Source: SAR92 bacterium BACL16 MAG-120619-bin48 (GTDB lineage Bacteria; Pseudomonadota; Gammaproteobacteria; Pseudomonadales; Porticoccaceae). Taken from it: a stretch of 64,000 bases of DNA. Below, piece after piece: positions 50,282 to 60,097 of the stretch; the stretch's first letter is position 1, and each line of letters begins with the position of its first letter. The notes beneath the pieces were generated by a model. The model did not search any database. It saw only the letters and a program-made list of their open reading frames with translations, and was not told where the DNA came from. The stretch spans positions 17,473-81,472 of the forward strand of contig LIDE01000002.1 of assembly GCA_001438605.1 (NCBI GenBank). The letters are read 5' to 3'. A program made the translations under genes and the position numbers.

Positions 50282-52139
50282 GTTTTTTTAACTGCACGAT
50301 TAGCAAGGATATGGCTGCTGGTGTAATTCCGGGAATACGACTCGCCCGCGCCAGGGTGTCTGGGCTCGCGGCGGTGAGCTTTTGCTTCACCTCGTTGGAG
50401 AGTCCCTTCACTGCGTGATAATCGAAATTGGCCGGAATGCGGGTCTTTTCATGGCGCTGCAAGCGATCAACTTCATCTTGTTGGCGGGTGATATAGCCGG
50501 AGTATTTGGCGTCGATCTCAACCTGCTGGGCAATTTTGGCTTCAACTTGATGATCTGGGTAGAGCGAACCGATCACTTGGTAGTTGAGCTCAGGTCTTTT
50601 TAGTAGCTCAAACAAGGAATATTCGTGAGCAAGCTTGTTTTCAATATGCTGGGCCAATTGTTCAGCCACCGCTGAACCGGGCTGCACCCACGTATGTTTA
50701 AGGCGCTGATGTTCGCGCTCGATAGCTTCGCGCTTTTGGCAAAACTGTTGCCAACGGTTGTCGTCAACCAACCCTAGCTCACGGCCTTTTTCCGTCAAAC
50801 GCGCATCGGCATTGTCTTCTCGAAGCAGTAAGCGGTATTCGGCGCGACTAGTAAACATGCGGTAGGGCTCAAGGGTGCCCATGCTGATTAAATCATCAAC
50901 CAACACCCCCATGTAGGCGGTATCTCTGCCCGGACACCAACTCTCCTTGCCCTGCACTTGCAGCGCTGCATTAGTACCGGCCAATAAGCCCTGTGCGGCC
51001 GCTTCTTCATACCCAGTGGTGCCGTTTATTTGGCCGGCGAAAAACAGGCTGTTGATGGCTTTTGTTTCGAGAGAGTAGTGTAAATCTTGTGGATTAAAAT
51101 AATCGTACTCAATCGCATAGCCGGGCCTTGTGATATGGGCGTTTTCAAACCCTTTGATGGAGCGCACAAGGCTCAGTTGCACATCAAATGGCAAACTTGT
51201 GGAAATACCATTGGGGTATAGCTCGTGGGTGTCGAGACCCTCGGGCTCAATAAACACTTGATGTTGATCTTTATCGGCAAAACGAACAATTTTATCTTCA
51301 ATCGATGGACAGTAGCGTGGGCCGACCCCTTCAATTAAACCGGTGTAGAGCGGTGAGCGACTCATTCCGCCCTGAATAATATCGTGGGTTTGCTGATTGG
51401 TGTATGTGATCCAGCAGCAGGTTTGTCGAGGATGTTGATCAACTGAGCCGAGATAAGACATCACTGGTTCGGGTTGATCGCCCCACTGCTCCTGCAGCTG
51501 ACTAAAATCTACACTGCGTGCATCAATACGCGGAGGCGTTCCGGTTTTGAGCCGCTCAACCCGCAACGGCAGTGCACGCAATGTTTCAGCTAGCGCGATG
51601 GCCGGCGGGTCTCCAGCGCGACCGGCAGAGTAATTTTCAAGGCCGATGTGGATTTTGCCCGCCAAAAAAGTACCTGCTGTGACCACCACAGTTTTACCGC
51701 TAAAGCGAATGCCAGACTGGGTAACCACACCAGTGACGCGTTCACCCTGCATAATCAGATCATCGACGGCTTGTTGAAAAATACTGAGATTGGGTTGGTT
51801 TTCTAAAATCTCTCGAATGGCCGCTTTGTAGCGCACACGATCTGCCTGTGCGCGTGTTGCTCTAACGGCCGGGCCTTTGCGCGAGTTCAGCACGCGAAAT
51901 TGAATGCCACCTAGATCTGTGGCCAGCGCCATTGCCCCGCCAAGTGCATCGATTTCTTTCACCAGATGACTTTTGCCAATACCCCCGATCGCAGGATTGC
52001 AGGACATTTGCCCAAGGGTTTCGATATTGTGGGTGAGCAGAAGTGTTTTACAGCCCATGCGCGCGGCTGCCAGACAGGCTTCTGTGCCTGCGTGACCGCC
52101 ACCAACAACAATTACATCGAATGCATCTGGGTAATTCAT
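50271..52139 (-). CDS. mnmG: tRNA uridine 5-carboxymethylaminomethyl modification enzyme MnmG (GidA)
   Basis: FAD protein that, with MnmE, modifies the wobble uridine of several tRNAs. FAD site [20 protein letters not shown] (about 9-28). Signature [15 protein letters not shown] lies mid-protein and [20 protein letters not shown] follows. Length 622 is near the E. coli norm. It begins next to the AT-rich 52140-52855 region. Its partner mnmE is 3.3 kb away on the other strand. Confidence 0.97.
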   Translation of the reverse strand: MNYPDAFDVIVVGGGHAGTEACLAAARMGCKTLLLTHNIETLGQMSCNPAIGGIGKSHLVKEIDALGGAMALATDLGGIQFRVLNSRKGPAVRATRAQADRVRYKAAIREILENQPNLSIFQQAVDDLIMQGERVTGVVTQSGIRFSGKTVVVTAGTFLAGKIHIGLENYSAGRAGDPPAIALAETLRALPLRVERLKTGTPPRIDARSVDFSQLQEQWGDQPEPVMSYLGSVDQHPRQTCCWITYTNQQTHDIIQGGMSRSPLYTGLIEGVGPRYCPSIEDKIVRFADKDQHQVFIEPEGLDTHELYPNGISTSLPFDVQLSLVRSIKGFENAHITRPGYAIEYDYFNPQDLHYSLETKAINSLFFAGQINGTTGYEEAAAQGLLAGTNAALQVQGKESWCPGRDTAYMGVLVDDLISMGTLEPYRMFTSRAEYRLLLREDNADARLTEKGRELGLVDDNRWQQFCQKREAIEREHQRLKHTWVQPGSAVAEQLAQHIENKLAHEYSLFELLKRPELNYQVIGSLYPDHQVEAKIAQQVEIDAKYSGYITRQQDEVDRLQRHEKTRIPANFDYHAVKGLSNEVKQKLTAASPDTLARASRIPGITPAAISLLIVQLKKHVA

Positions 52140-52855
52140 AGACTGCTACAGAACTGGGTTTAAAATAGGGACGCCATTATACGCGGGGCTGCTCAAAGTT
52201 TAACCACTTTGTTTGTATTTAAGTGGGGGGCTTTTCAATGTATGTAATAGATTAAATATACTTATATAGAGTAGATATTATTTATTGTTATTGTTATTAG
52301 GGGTTCCATGTTTTGTGGGTAATTAAGAAAAACGTTTATATTTCAATAGGTTGTTACCAGATTTCTTTTGTATAAGAGGGTATGTTGCGCATGGATAAAA
52401 ATGTAATGACTGGTCTTGTGGTCTGTATAGAATTTGGTCGATTTAAGCTAATTTGAAATTCTAGCCATTATCTGGGGATAAAAATTTTTTCTATTGACTG
52501 GTTTTGCACAGGTTTTGAGTTTATCGAGATTTTTGTGGGTAAACCTTGGGATAAGTTGTGTTGTTATTGTGGGTAGTGAATTTATACCCTAAATAAGGCT
52601 GTTTCCATCGGCATTGTTAATTAGACGTTGATCTGTGGGGTGATTTTCTTTAAACTCGCGCGCCCTAGAACGGTACTCAGTTTACTTTTTCTGTTAAGGA
52701 CCTTTTTTATTTAGGTTTTATTTAGGGTCTGTAGTTAGGATTATTAGTTAGGCGGTCTATATATAGCATAGCTTTCGCGGCTTGGTTCTATTCGCGGCTT
52801 AGTTTTAATAGACGGCTTTCAACGCCTTTAGTGGTATTTTTTTGGATTTGACGTT
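52140..52855. other. AT-rich intergenic region with degenerate DnaA boxes (possible origin element)
   Basis: A 716-bp gap between divergent mnmG and rpmH without ORFs. It is AT-rich with long T/A tracts. One-mismatch DnaA boxes occur at 52314-52322 and 52534-52542 (both TTACCCACA on the minus strand), 52473-52481 (TTATCCCCA, minus) and 52502-52510 (TTTTGCACA, plus); weaker ones lie at 52547 and 52568. It also must hold the mnmG and rpmH promoters. It could be part of oriC or a titration/regulatory site. Confidence 0.55.
52774..52804. repeat. Direct repeat in the rpmH leader/promoter
   Basis: TTCGCGGCTTGGTT (52774-52787) and TTCGCGGCTTAGTT (52791-52804) repeat with a 17-bp period about 50 bp before the rpmH start. 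The upstream TATATATAG run could serve as a -10 element. The repeat may be a regulator site or leader structure. Confidence 0.45.
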
Positions 52856-52990
52856 ATGAAAAGAACATTTCAACCAAGCGTTTTAAAGCGTAGCCGCACT
52901 CACGGTTTCAGAGCTCGTATGGCTACTGCTGGCGGCCGGGCCGTTATCAATCGTCGTCGTGCGAAGGGCCGCAAGCGCCTGTCTGCGTAA
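52856..52990 (+). CDS. rpmH: 50S ribosomal protein L34
   Basis: A 44-codon gene. The protein begins [20 protein letters not shown] and ends [12 protein letters not shown], the near-invariant L34 sequence, very basic. Its stop codon overlaps the first possible start of rnpA. It leads the block rpmH-rnpA-yidD-yidC-mnmE. Unlike in Pseudomonas and E. coli, this block faces mnmG rather than dnaA. Confidence 0.98.
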   Translation: MKRTFQPSVLKRSRTHGFRARMATAGGRAVINRRRAKGRKRLSA

Positions 52991-53007
52991 TGTCTGTGGG
53001 GCTTGTT

Positions 53008-53382
53008 ATGCCCAAGGCTACTTTTGGTAAAGATCGACGCCTGCTCAATGCCTACGATTTCAAACAGGTATTTAATAACAACAGCGTCCGGCTGGCTCAC
53101 CCAAAACTTCTTATATTAGCGAAACCCAACAGCCTGTCGACAGCGCGGTTGGGTTTAGTTATTGCTAAAAAAAATGTACCTACCTCAGTTGCTCGCAACC
53201 GCCTGAAGCGGGTAGTGAGAGAATCCTTTCGCACAACCACTATTCCCGTCCCTGTTGATATTGTTTTTTTAGCACGAAAAGATGCGCATAAGCTGTCGCC
53301 TGAAGAAATGTCGACCCTTTTACAACAGTCTTGGCATAAACTAGCCCTGAGACTTGAACAGGAGCCAAAGGCTAATGCGTAA
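53008..53382 (+). CDS. rnpA: Ribonuclease P protein component
   Basis: Basic protein cofactor of RNase P in tRNA 5' maturation. The signature lies in [17 protein letters not shown] (about 60-76), with [13 protein letters not shown] before it. Two starts are possible: ATG at 52990 overlapping the rpmH stop, or ATG at 53008. The second has GTGGGG seven bases upstream and gives the family-like start [18 protein letters not shown], so it is chosen (124 residues). Overlaps yidD by 8 bp. Confidence 0.93.
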   Translation: MPKATFGKDRRLLNAYDFKQVFNNNSVRLAHPKLLILAKPNSLSTARLGLVIAKKNVPTSVARNRLKRVVRESFRTTTIPVPVDIVFLARKDAHKLSPEEMSTLLQQSWHKLALRLEQEPKANA

Positions 53383-53626
53383 GGTGGCGGTTAAACTCAT
53401 TCGTGGTTATCAGTACGCAATCAGTCCATTATTGGGTAGCAACTGCCGTTTTTTTCCAAGCTGCTCTCATTATGCTGAAGAGGCATTTAGTCGCTACGGA
53501 GTTGCTAAGGGGGGTTATCTTACGCTGCGTAGGATTGTAAAATGCCACCCGTTCCATTCTGGCGGTTATGATCCGGTATTGCCGGTAGACCCTTCAGGTA
53601 AATCAATAAACGACAGCGCTCAGTAA
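53375..53626 (+). CDS. yidD: Membrane protein insertion efficiency factor YidD
   Basis: Small membrane-associated protein assisting YidC-dependent insertion. The family core is clear: [31 protein letters not shown] and [13 protein letters not shown]. It begins at the ATG at 53375 inside the end of rnpA; the longer frame to 53354 lacks support. Length 83 is normal (E. coli 85). Precedes yidC by 39 bp. Confidence 0.95.
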   Translation: MRKVAVKLIRGYQYAISPLLGSNCRFFPSCSHYAEEAFSRYGVAKGGYLTLRRIVKCHPFHSGGYDPVLPVDPSGKSINDSAQ

Positions 53627-53665
53627 CGCTATCACTCACAGTCACCCTATAAGGTCGTAAATAGA

Positions 53666-55345
53666 ATGGATTGGATGAAAACTCTCAACATTACCGCTAT
53701 TGGTATCGTGGCATGGTTGCTGGTGGTCGAATGGAACCAGTTTCAAGACCGCAGCGCCGCGCAGCAGAGCACCCCGCGCGCGGAAGTGTATATTCCCGAT
53801 ATGGCAGAATTACCCGCGGCCCAGACTAATGAGATCAGTGAGCTCCCCGCCGTAATTGACGCGCCAGCGCCAGCAATTATCGAGAAAATCGCGGACAAGC
53901 GACTCGTTACAGTTACCACCGATGTGTTTGAAGTTGTCATAGATACCTTGGGCGGCGATATTGTTCAGGTCAATCTGCTCAAGCATTTAGATAAGATGCG
54001 TGAAGACGATGGCCAGCCCTTTTCGTTGCTAACCCGCTCAAAAGAGAATGAATATATCGCCCAAAGTGGCCTTATTGGTCGCAACGGCACTGATAAGCGC
54101 GAAGGTAGAGCACTTTATAGCGTTTCTAGCAGTTCTTCTTCACTTAATCCGGGTGATCAAACGCTGGCAGTGGATTTACGTCTTGAGCAGGATCACGCGT
54201 CTCTGATAAAGCGCTTTAGTTTCAGCGCGGGCAGTTACGTGATTGGTGTTGATTACGACATCAACAATACAGGGTCAGAGCCTTGGGAAGCGACATTTTA
54301 CGGGCAGATAAAACGCGATTCCCACGAGCCTTTAGTGACGTCCAGTGGTGGTATTCAACCGTACTTGGGTGCTGCTATTCGCGAGAAAGAAAAAAACTTC
54401 GCCAAGCACAGCTTTTCTGATATTGAAGATGAAGCCATCAAAGAAGAGATACAGGGTGGCTGGGTTGCTATGGTGCAACACTACTTTATCAGTGCGTGGA
54501 TTCCACCGGCAGATCAACAAAACAGCTTTAGCTTGCGGAAGTTGACCGGCCAGGACGTCTATTTGCTTGGCTTTACCGGCGAAAAAATGGTGGTGCCCGC
54601 TGCCAGTTCAGGCCGTTACAGTGCACAGTTTTACGTAGGCCCGAAAAACCAACAAAAGCTTGAAGCGCTTGCCCCCTATCTTGATTTAACAGTGGATTAC
54701 GGCTTCCTGTGGATGCTAGCCAAGCCGATATTTGCGGCCATGAAGTTTATTCATGGTGTGGTGGGGAATTGGGGTTGGGCCATTATCCTGCTGACAATCG
54801 GTATTAAAATACTGCTCTACCCATTGTCTGCAGCGAGCCTGCGGTCGATGGCAAAAATGCGCAGCCTGCAGCCAAAGATGGAGCGCTTAAAAGAGACCTA
54901 TGGCGACGATCGCCAGAAAATGTCCCAAGAGCTGATGGCGCTGTATAAAAAGGAAAAAGTAAACCCTGCAGGCGGTTGCCTGCCCATGTTGTTGCAGATG
55001 CCGGTGTTTTTGGCGCTCTACTGGGTGTTGTTGGAAAGCGTTGAGATTAGGCATTCACCTTGGATATTCTGGATCCATGATCTCTCAGCAAAAGACCCGT
55101 ACTTTATATTGCCGCTGGTGATGGGCGCCAGCATGCTATTAATGCAGAAAATGCAGCCAATGCCAACCGACCCCACCCAAGCCATGGTAATGAAGGCCAT
55201 GCCAATTGCCTTCACCTTTTTCTTTATGATTTTCCCGTCAGGTCTAGTGCTGTATTGGACGATCAACAACCTGCTTTCAATGCTGCAACAGTGGTATGTC
55301 AATCGCCAACTGGAAGCCAGCACGAGCAGTGCGGGTAAAAAATAA
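53666..55345 (+). CDS. yidC: Membrane protein insertase YidC
   Basis: Oxa1-family insertase acting alone or with SecYEG. An N-terminal membrane helix (about 7-22) is followed by a large periplasmic domain (about 60-340). The conserved helices include GNWGWAIILLTIGIKILLYP with the core Arg just after, MPVFLALYWVLLESVEIRHS and LYWTINNLLSMLQQWYVNRQ. Length 559 is near the family norm. A hairpin lies between it and mnmE. Confidence 0.97.
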   Translation: MDWMKTLNITAIGIVAWLLVVEWNQFQDRSAAQQSTPRAEVYIPDMAELPAAQTNEISELPAVIDAPAPAIIEKIADKRLVTVTTDVFEVVIDTLGGDIVQVNLLKHLDKMREDDGQPFSLLTRSKENEYIAQSGLIGRNGTDKREGRALYSVSSSSSSLNPGDQTLAVDLRLEQDHASLIKRFSFSAGSYVIGVDYDINNTGSEPWEATFYGQIKRDSHEPLVTSSGGIQPYLGAAIREKEKNFAKHSFSDIEDEAIKEEIQGGWVAMVQHYFISAWIPPADQQNSFSLRKLTGQDVYLLGFTGEKMVVPAASSGRYSAQFYVGPKNQQKLEALAPYLDLTVDYGFLWMLAKPIFAAMKFIHGVVGNWGWAIILLTIGIKILLYPLSAASLRSMAKMRSLQPKMERLKETYGDDRQKMSQELMALYKKEKVNPAGGCLPMLLQMPVFLALYWVLLESVEIRHSPWIFWIHDLSAKDPYFILPLVMGASMLLMQKMQPMPTDPTQAMVMKAMPIAFTFFFMIFPSGLVLYWTINNLLSMLQQWYVNRQLEASTSSAGKK

Positions 55346-55372
55346 ACCCGCTGGGCTTTGATAACGATGATC

Positions 55373-55414
55373 AACAGTGGCGCTCTAGCCTTTTGGGCCC
55401 CGCCACTGTTTTCC
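55373..55414 (+). terminator. Inverted repeat between yidC and mnmE
   Basis: AACAGTGGCG (55373-55382) pairs with CGCCACTGTT (55401-55410), with further partial GC pairing inside the loop, followed by TTCC. It may be a partial terminator or attenuator that lowers mnmE expression. Confidence 0.5.
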
Positions 55415-55442
55415 GTCATACTTAAAAGGCGGTGTCGCACTC

Positions 55443-56807
55443 GTGCAAAATAACCTCGATACTATTGTCGCCATCGCCACGCCTCCAGGGCGCGGAGGTG
55501 TGGGCATTGTGCGTGTTTCGGGGAGTGATATTGCAACGTTTATTGAATCAATAGTAGGGCGCACCCTTGTTGCGCGTGAAGCGACATTCTGCCGCTTTAA
55601 AGGAGAGGGCAGCGATATACTGGATGAGGGAGTGGCTATCTGGTTTCCGGCGCCACATTCTTTCACTGGGGAAAATGTTCTGGAATTACAGGGACATGGC
55701 GGCCCCATTATTCTCGATACTCTCGTACAGCGCTGCCTCCAGCTGGGTGCGCGCATGGCGCGGCCAGGTGAATTTAGTGAGCGCGCCTTTCTCAACGATA
55801 AGCTCGATTTAACCCAAGCAGAGGCGATTGCCGATCTGATAGATGCATCCTCTGTGCAAGCTGCTCGCTGCGCCGTGCGCTCGTTGCAGGGTGACTTTTC
55901 GCGCCGTATTAATGATTTGGTTGAGCAGATGATCGCCATTCGCATATATGTCGAGGCGGCGATTGATTTTCCGGAAGAGGAGATCGATTTCCTCGCCGAC
56001 GAACGATTGGCGAATAATCTCACTGCTTTATCCTCGGCGCTGCACGAGACTCTGCGCCAAGCCCAGCAGGGATCACTTTTGCGTGACGGCATGACGGTGG
56101 TGCTCGCAGGCAAGCCCAACGCCGGTAAATCAAGTCTGCTAAATGCGCTCGCGGGGCGCGATGCGGCCATTGTGACCGCTGTTGCCGGCACTACGCGCGA
56201 CGTATTGCGAGAGCGAATTGTATTGGATGGTATGCCATTACATGTGATCGATACCGCGGGGTTGAGAGCGACGGATAACGAGGTGGAGATAGAGGGTATA
56301 CGGCGCGCGTGGCAAGAGATTGAGCGGGCAGACCGCATTCTCTTTTTGGTCGATGCGACAGAGACGACAACGCCCGACTTGCAGGCTATTTGGCCTGAGT
56401 TTTTTGTGCGCTTCGGCGATAGCCGACAGGCGATAACCATGGTCTTTAATAAAATTGATCAGTCAGGGCATCAGCCCGGGGCTATGGATGCAGAAGGTAA
56501 TGCCTTTGCGATTTCAGCCAAAAACCTCTCCGGTATTGATTCTCTTGTCGCCTTTTTACAGGCGAGCATGGGGTTTCAGGGGCAAGAGGAGGGCGTTTTT
56601 TCCGCTCGTCGCCGCCATCTCGATGCTCTCGAGAAAGCGTTGCTGCTGGTTGATACTGGCCGTGCGCAACTACAGGCGTTTGGCGCGGGTGAATTGCTGG
56701 CCGAAGATCTGCGTCAGGCGCAAAACCACCTGTCCGAGATTACTGGACGATTCACCTCGGACGACCTCCTTGGGCGCATTTTTTCGTCGTTTTGTATCGG
56801 TAAGTGA
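55443..56807 (+). CDS. mnmE: tRNA modification GTPase MnmE (TrmE)
   Basis: GTPase partner of MnmG in wobble-uridine modification. The N-terminal folate-binding domain starts [20 protein letters not shown]. The inserted G domain shows [25 protein letters not shown] and DTAGLRATD, with NKID for guanine specificity. The protein ends in the essential CIGK motif. It starts with GTG. Length 454 equals E. coli. A 351-codon antisense frame over this gene is a shadow. Confidence 0.97.
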   Translation: MQNNLDTIVAIATPPGRGGVGIVRVSGSDIATFIESIVGRTLVAREATFCRFKGEGSDILDEGVAIWFPAPHSFTGENVLELQGHGGPIILDTLVQRCLQLGARMARPGEFSERAFLNDKLDLTQAEAIADLIDASSVQAARCAVRSLQGDFSRRINDLVEQMIAIRIYVEAAIDFPEEEIDFLADERLANNLTALSSALHETLRQAQQGSLLRDGMTVVLAGKPNAGKSSLLNALAGRDAAIVTAVAGTTRDVLRERIVLDGMPLHVIDTAGLRATDNEVEIEGIRRAWQEIERADRILFLVDATETTTPDLQAIWPEFFVRFGDSRQAITMVFNKIDQSGHQPGAMDAEGNAFAISAKNLSGIDSLVAFLQASMGFQGQEEGVFSARRRHLDALEKALLLVDTGRAQLQAFGAGELLAEDLRQAQNHLSEITGRFTSDDLLGRIFSSFCIGK

Positions 56808-56914
56808 CCAAGCTGTTTCTTTCGGTCATCAACCTAATGGTGCGGCGCTAGGTGAGCCCAGAAATGGTGCTTAAATTCCCTTAAAACACTGGTTTTCAAC
56901 TGTATACCCACAAG

Positions 56915-56923
56915 TTATCCACA
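56915..56923 (+). promoter_or_regulatory. Perfect DnaA box
   Basis: TTATCCACA, exact consensus, in the mnmE-dnaA spacer; a weaker box, ATACCCACA, ends 3 bp before it. Confidence 0.8.
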
Positions 56924-57048
56924 GGTATTGGTTAAAAAGTGTGCAGTTTTTGATCGAGCGTCTGTTGATAAAAAATATCTTGATATTATTTATCGTATTG
57001 ATTTTAAACACTATTATTTTTACGTTGGAAAAACCGTATTTTTTTCTT

Positions 57049-57057
57049 TGTGGATAA
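57049..57057 (-). promoter_or_regulatory. Perfect DnaA box
   Basis: TGTGGATAA on the plus strand, the exact consensus box on the minus strand, in inverted orientation to the box at 56915. Confidence 0.8.
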
Positions 57058-57240
57058 AAGTCGATTGGGTGTATAGAATTGCCAGACGTAAGAATAAGGC
57101 CAATATTCTTGCGCGGTAGGACAAAAAAACAACGTGGTCGCGCCAGACCGTTAACGCTTTGGCTTTTATAGTGCCATTTAACCACCTTTGATTTGATCTG
57201 TTGGACCTTTTGGGTTTGCACTGCACTGGGAAATAAATTT

Positions 57241-58857
57241 GTGGATGTAAGTCGTTTTTCACAACATCAGTATGGAGAGACAGCGAACAGTGATTCACTG
57301 TTAAGCTTCGACGCTATTCAATCAATTTGGTCCTCTTGCGCTAACCGCCTAAGTGGAGAGTTGCCAGCTCAGCAGTTCAATACATGGATACGGCCGTTAA
57401 AGGTAAAGCTTTTTTCTCATTCCCACAGCCCTCATTCAGCGCCTGCCAATCCAAATGCGTTCGACTCGAGTCAAGGAACAGATATCGCCAGTGTTGGAGC
57501 GGGGCAGCAGGTGCAATTGTTAGCGCCCAACCGCTTTATTGAAGATTGGGTTAAGAGTAAGTTTCTGGCGCGCATTGAAGAGCTATTTGTAGAGTTTGGT
57601 GGCGGGCACTGCAGTGTGGCGGTAATCGCGCAAGCAGAATCTGCGCCAATATTTCGCGAACAACAGCGTTCAATTGCTGCTCAGCCCGATCAGCCACTGA
57701 TCGGCGATCGCGTCGAGTCTGTTGTAGCAGACCCCACACCAGCGCGCACCCGTGACATCATATTGCCGGATGCACCGCAAATTTTAAGACCCCTCGCCGC
57801 TCCGGCGATTATCACTTCGGCTGCAGAGCACAGTTTAAAGAGCAATCTCAACAGCGCCTTCACTTTCGATACCTTTGTGGAGGGCAAGTCGAATCAATTA
57901 GCGTTGGCGGCTGCGCAGCAAGTCGCCGAGAACCCCGGTGGGTCTTACAACCCGCTGTTTATTTATGGCGGCGTTGGTTTGGGTAAGACGCACTTGATGC
58001 ACGCTGTGGGCAATGCCATGCGCGAGCGCAAACCCGACGCTAAAATTGTCTACCTGCACTCCGAGCGGTTTGTTGCGGATATGGTGAAGGCCCTGCAATT
58101 GAAGGCGATAGATGAGTTTAAACAGTTCTACCGCTCCGTTGACGCGCTACTTATCGACGATATTCAGTTTTTCGCCGGTAAAGACCGCAGCCAAGAAGAA
58201 TTTTTTCACACCTACAATGCGCTGCTTGAGCGCGGCCAGCAGATGATTCTCACCTGTGACCGCTATCCGAAAGAGATTGATGGTGTGGAAGAGCGTCTGA
58301 AGTCCCGTTTCGGTTGGGGGTTGACGGTAGCTGTTGAGCCGCCTGAGCTTGAGACAAGGGTCGCGATCTTGATCAACAAAGCAGAGCAGACGGGCATGGA
58401 TTTGTCGCGTGATGCCGCCTTTTTTATCGCCCAGCGCATTCGCTCCAATGTCAGAGAGCTTGAGGGCGCGCTGAAGCGCGTAATGGCCCATGCCCAGTTT
58501 AGCGGTCGCGTTATTGACATTGATTTAATTCGGGAATCGCTGAAAGATTTGTTGGCGCTCCAAGACAAGCTCGTTACCATAGACAACATTCAGCGCGTGG
58601 TGGCCGATTACTATAAATTAAAGATGTCGGACCTCTTGTCTAAGCGCCGTAGCCGCTCTGTAGCGAGGCCCAGGCAGATCGCCATGGCTCTGGCTAAAGA
58701 GTTGACGAATTACAGCCTGCCCGAGATTGGAGAGGCTTTTGGTGGCCGCGACCACACCACCGTATTACACGCGTGCCGCAAAGTTAAAGAGTTGGAGCAG
58801 AGTGATCGCGAAGTAGAGCGAGATTTAAAAAACCTCTTCAGAACATTGTCCAATTAA
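57241..58857 (+). CDS. dnaA: Chromosomal replication initiator DnaA
   Basis: AAA+ initiator that binds DnaA boxes and opens oriC. Domain I includes [20 protein letters not shown]; about 30 extra residues (about 59-90, rich in Ser, His, Pro, Gly) split it before [16 protein letters not shown]. Domain III has Walker [18 protein letters not shown] and Walker [13 protein letters not shown]. Domain IV has the box-binding [16 protein letters not shown]. The frame opens at a TTG (57193), but the GTG at 57241 is preferred; it leaves a 22-residue N-terminal extension relative to E. coli. Length 538. Confidence 0.95.
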   Translation: MDVSRFSQHQYGETANSDSLLSFDAIQSIWSSCANRLSGELPAQQFNTWIRPLKVKLFSHSHSPHSAPANPNAFDSSQGTDIASVGAGQQVQLLAPNRFIEDWVKSKFLARIEELFVEFGGGHCSVAVIAQAESAPIFREQQRSIAAQPDQPLIGDRVESVVADPTPARTRDIILPDAPQILRPLAAPAIITSAAEHSLKSNLNSAFTFDTFVEGKSNQLALAAAQQVAENPGGSYNPLFIYGGVGLGKTHLMHAVGNAMRERKPDAKIVYLHSERFVADMVKALQLKAIDEFKQFYRSVDALLIDDIQFFAGKDRSQEEFFHTYNALLERGQQMILTCDRYPKEIDGVEERLKSRFGWGLTVAVEPPELETRVAILINKAEQTGMDLSRDAAFFIAQRIRSNVRELEGALKRVMAHAQFSGRVIDIDLIRESLKDLLALQDKLVTIDNIQRVVADYYKLKMSDLLSKRRSRSVARPRQIAMALAKELTNYSLPEIGEAFGGRDHTTVLHACRKVKELEQSDREVERDLKNLFRTLSN

Positions 58858-58897
58858 CGTCTAGTCTAAAAGATTTAACAGTTTTAAAAGAACAAAC

Positions 58898-58929
58898 AGT
58901 TGTGAAAGACCGAAAAGTTGTGAGAGATC
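58898..58929. repeat. Direct repeat in the dnaA-dnaN spacer
   Basis: AGTTGTGAAAGAC (58898) and AGTTGTGAGAGAT (58916) recur with an 18-bp period in the 110-bp gap between dnaA and dnaN. It may belong to the dnaN promoter or be a protein-binding site. Confidence 0.4.
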
Positions 58930-58967
58930 AAAAACGCCATTATCAGTGCCGGAGATAGAGACCTACT

Positions 58968-60068
58968 ATGAAATTTAGCTTGTCGAGAGAAGCGTTACTT
59001 AAGCCGTTACAGTTAGTGACGGGCGTGGTTGAGCGGCGTCAAACGCTGCCTATTCTGTCCAATGTGTTGCTGAGCCTAGAGGGTTCGCGGCTCTCGCTGA
59101 CGGGAACGGATCTTGAAGTCGAAATTATTGGCTACACCGAGGTTTCAGGGGGCGATGAGCCAGGTGAGGTCACGGTTTCTGGCCGCAAATTATTGGATAT
59201 TTGCCGGTCGCTGCCAGAAGGGGCGAACGTCAATTTCAGTAATAGTGACGGCAAAGCACAGGTCGTGAGTGGCCGCAGTCGCTTTACCCTCGCCACCTTG
59301 CCGGCCAATGATTTCCCCTCCGTGGATAATGGCGAAAATAACATTCGTTTTGATGTTGAAGCCGCAACGCTGAAAACACTGATTGAATCAACGAGCTTTG
59401 CGATGGCGCAACAGGATGTTCGGTACTATTTGAACGGCATGTTGTGGGAAGTGAGCGCCAATAAACTCCGAGCTGTGGCGACTGATGGACACCGCATGGC
59501 CTTGGCCGACGCTGCCTGTGATATTGCGGTTGATGATATCACCAAGGCGATTTTGCCCCGCAAAGGGGTAATGGAGTTGGCGCGTCTGGTGGGTGACGAG
59601 GGCTCGGTGGGTGTGGCGATGGGCTCTAACCATATTCGCGTTAACGGTCCAGATTACTGCTTCACCTCTAAATTAGTTGATGGCGCATACCCTGACTACG
59701 ATCGCGTGCTACCCAAGGGTGGCGATAAGTTAGTGCTGGGTGACCGTGCAGAGTTAAAGCAAGCCTTTGGTCGAACCGCTATTTTATCGAACGAAAAATA
59801 CCGTGGTGTGCGTTTAATGCTATCCAACGGTGCCCTGAAAATGGTCGCTAATAATCCAGAGCAGGAAGAGGCTCAGGAAGAGATTGGCGTCGATTATGCA
59901 GGTGACGATCTCGAAATTGGCTTTAATGTCAGTTACTTACTGGATGTTCTGAATGTTCTTAAGGGCACCACGGTTCGTTTAACCTTGTCTGATTCTGGCA
60001 GCAGTGCGCTGATGGAAGACGCGGCAAGCGGTGCCGCAGTCTATGTTGTTATGCCTATGCGCCTTTAG
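58968..60068 (+). CDS. dnaN: DNA polymerase III beta clamp
   Basis: Ring-shaped processivity clamp. It begins MKFSLSREALLKPLQLVTGV, with QTLPILSNVLLSLEG and a three-domain repeat, and ends in the usual AVYVVMPMRL. Length 366 equals E. coli. It follows dnaA by 110 bp and precedes recF. Confidence 0.98.
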   Translation: MKFSLSREALLKPLQLVTGVVERRQTLPILSNVLLSLEGSRLSLTGTDLEVEIIGYTEVSGGDEPGEVTVSGRKLLDICRSLPEGANVNFSNSDGKAQVVSGRSRFTLATLPANDFPSVDNGENNIRFDVEAATLKTLIESTSFAMAQQDVRYYLNGMLWEVSANKLRAVATDGHRMALADAACDIAVDDITKAILPRKGVMELARLVGDEGSVGVAMGSNHIRVNGPDYCFTSKLVDGAYPDYDRVLPKGGDKLVLGDRAELKQAFGRTAILSNEKYRGVRLMLSNGALKMVANNPEQEEAQEEIGVDYAGDDLEIGFNVSYLLDVLNVLKGTTVRLTLSDSGSSALMEDAASGAAVYVVMPMRL

Positions 60069-60097
60069 GGGCGCGTTGGACGCGGCTTCGACGCACT

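Larger units (their letters stand above)
56808..57240. other. Candidate replication origin (oriC) upstream of dnaA
   Basis: Gap between mnmE and dnaA. Two perfect DnaA boxes TTATCCACA are present: 56915-56923 (plus) and 57049-57057 (minus). A weaker one (ATACCCACA) lies at 56904-56912. The 125 bp between the perfect boxes are very AT-rich (A/T runs around 56970-57010), suiting a DNA-unwinding element. The dnaA promoter must also lie here. The proof would be replication-start mapping or GC-skew inversion. Confidence 0.7.

Noticed and set aside
55385..56440. Long minus-strand ORF of 351 codons
   Set aside because: It lies entirely antisense to mnmE, is rich in Arg and Ser from reverse-reading GC-rich codons, and shows no domain; a shadow ORF.
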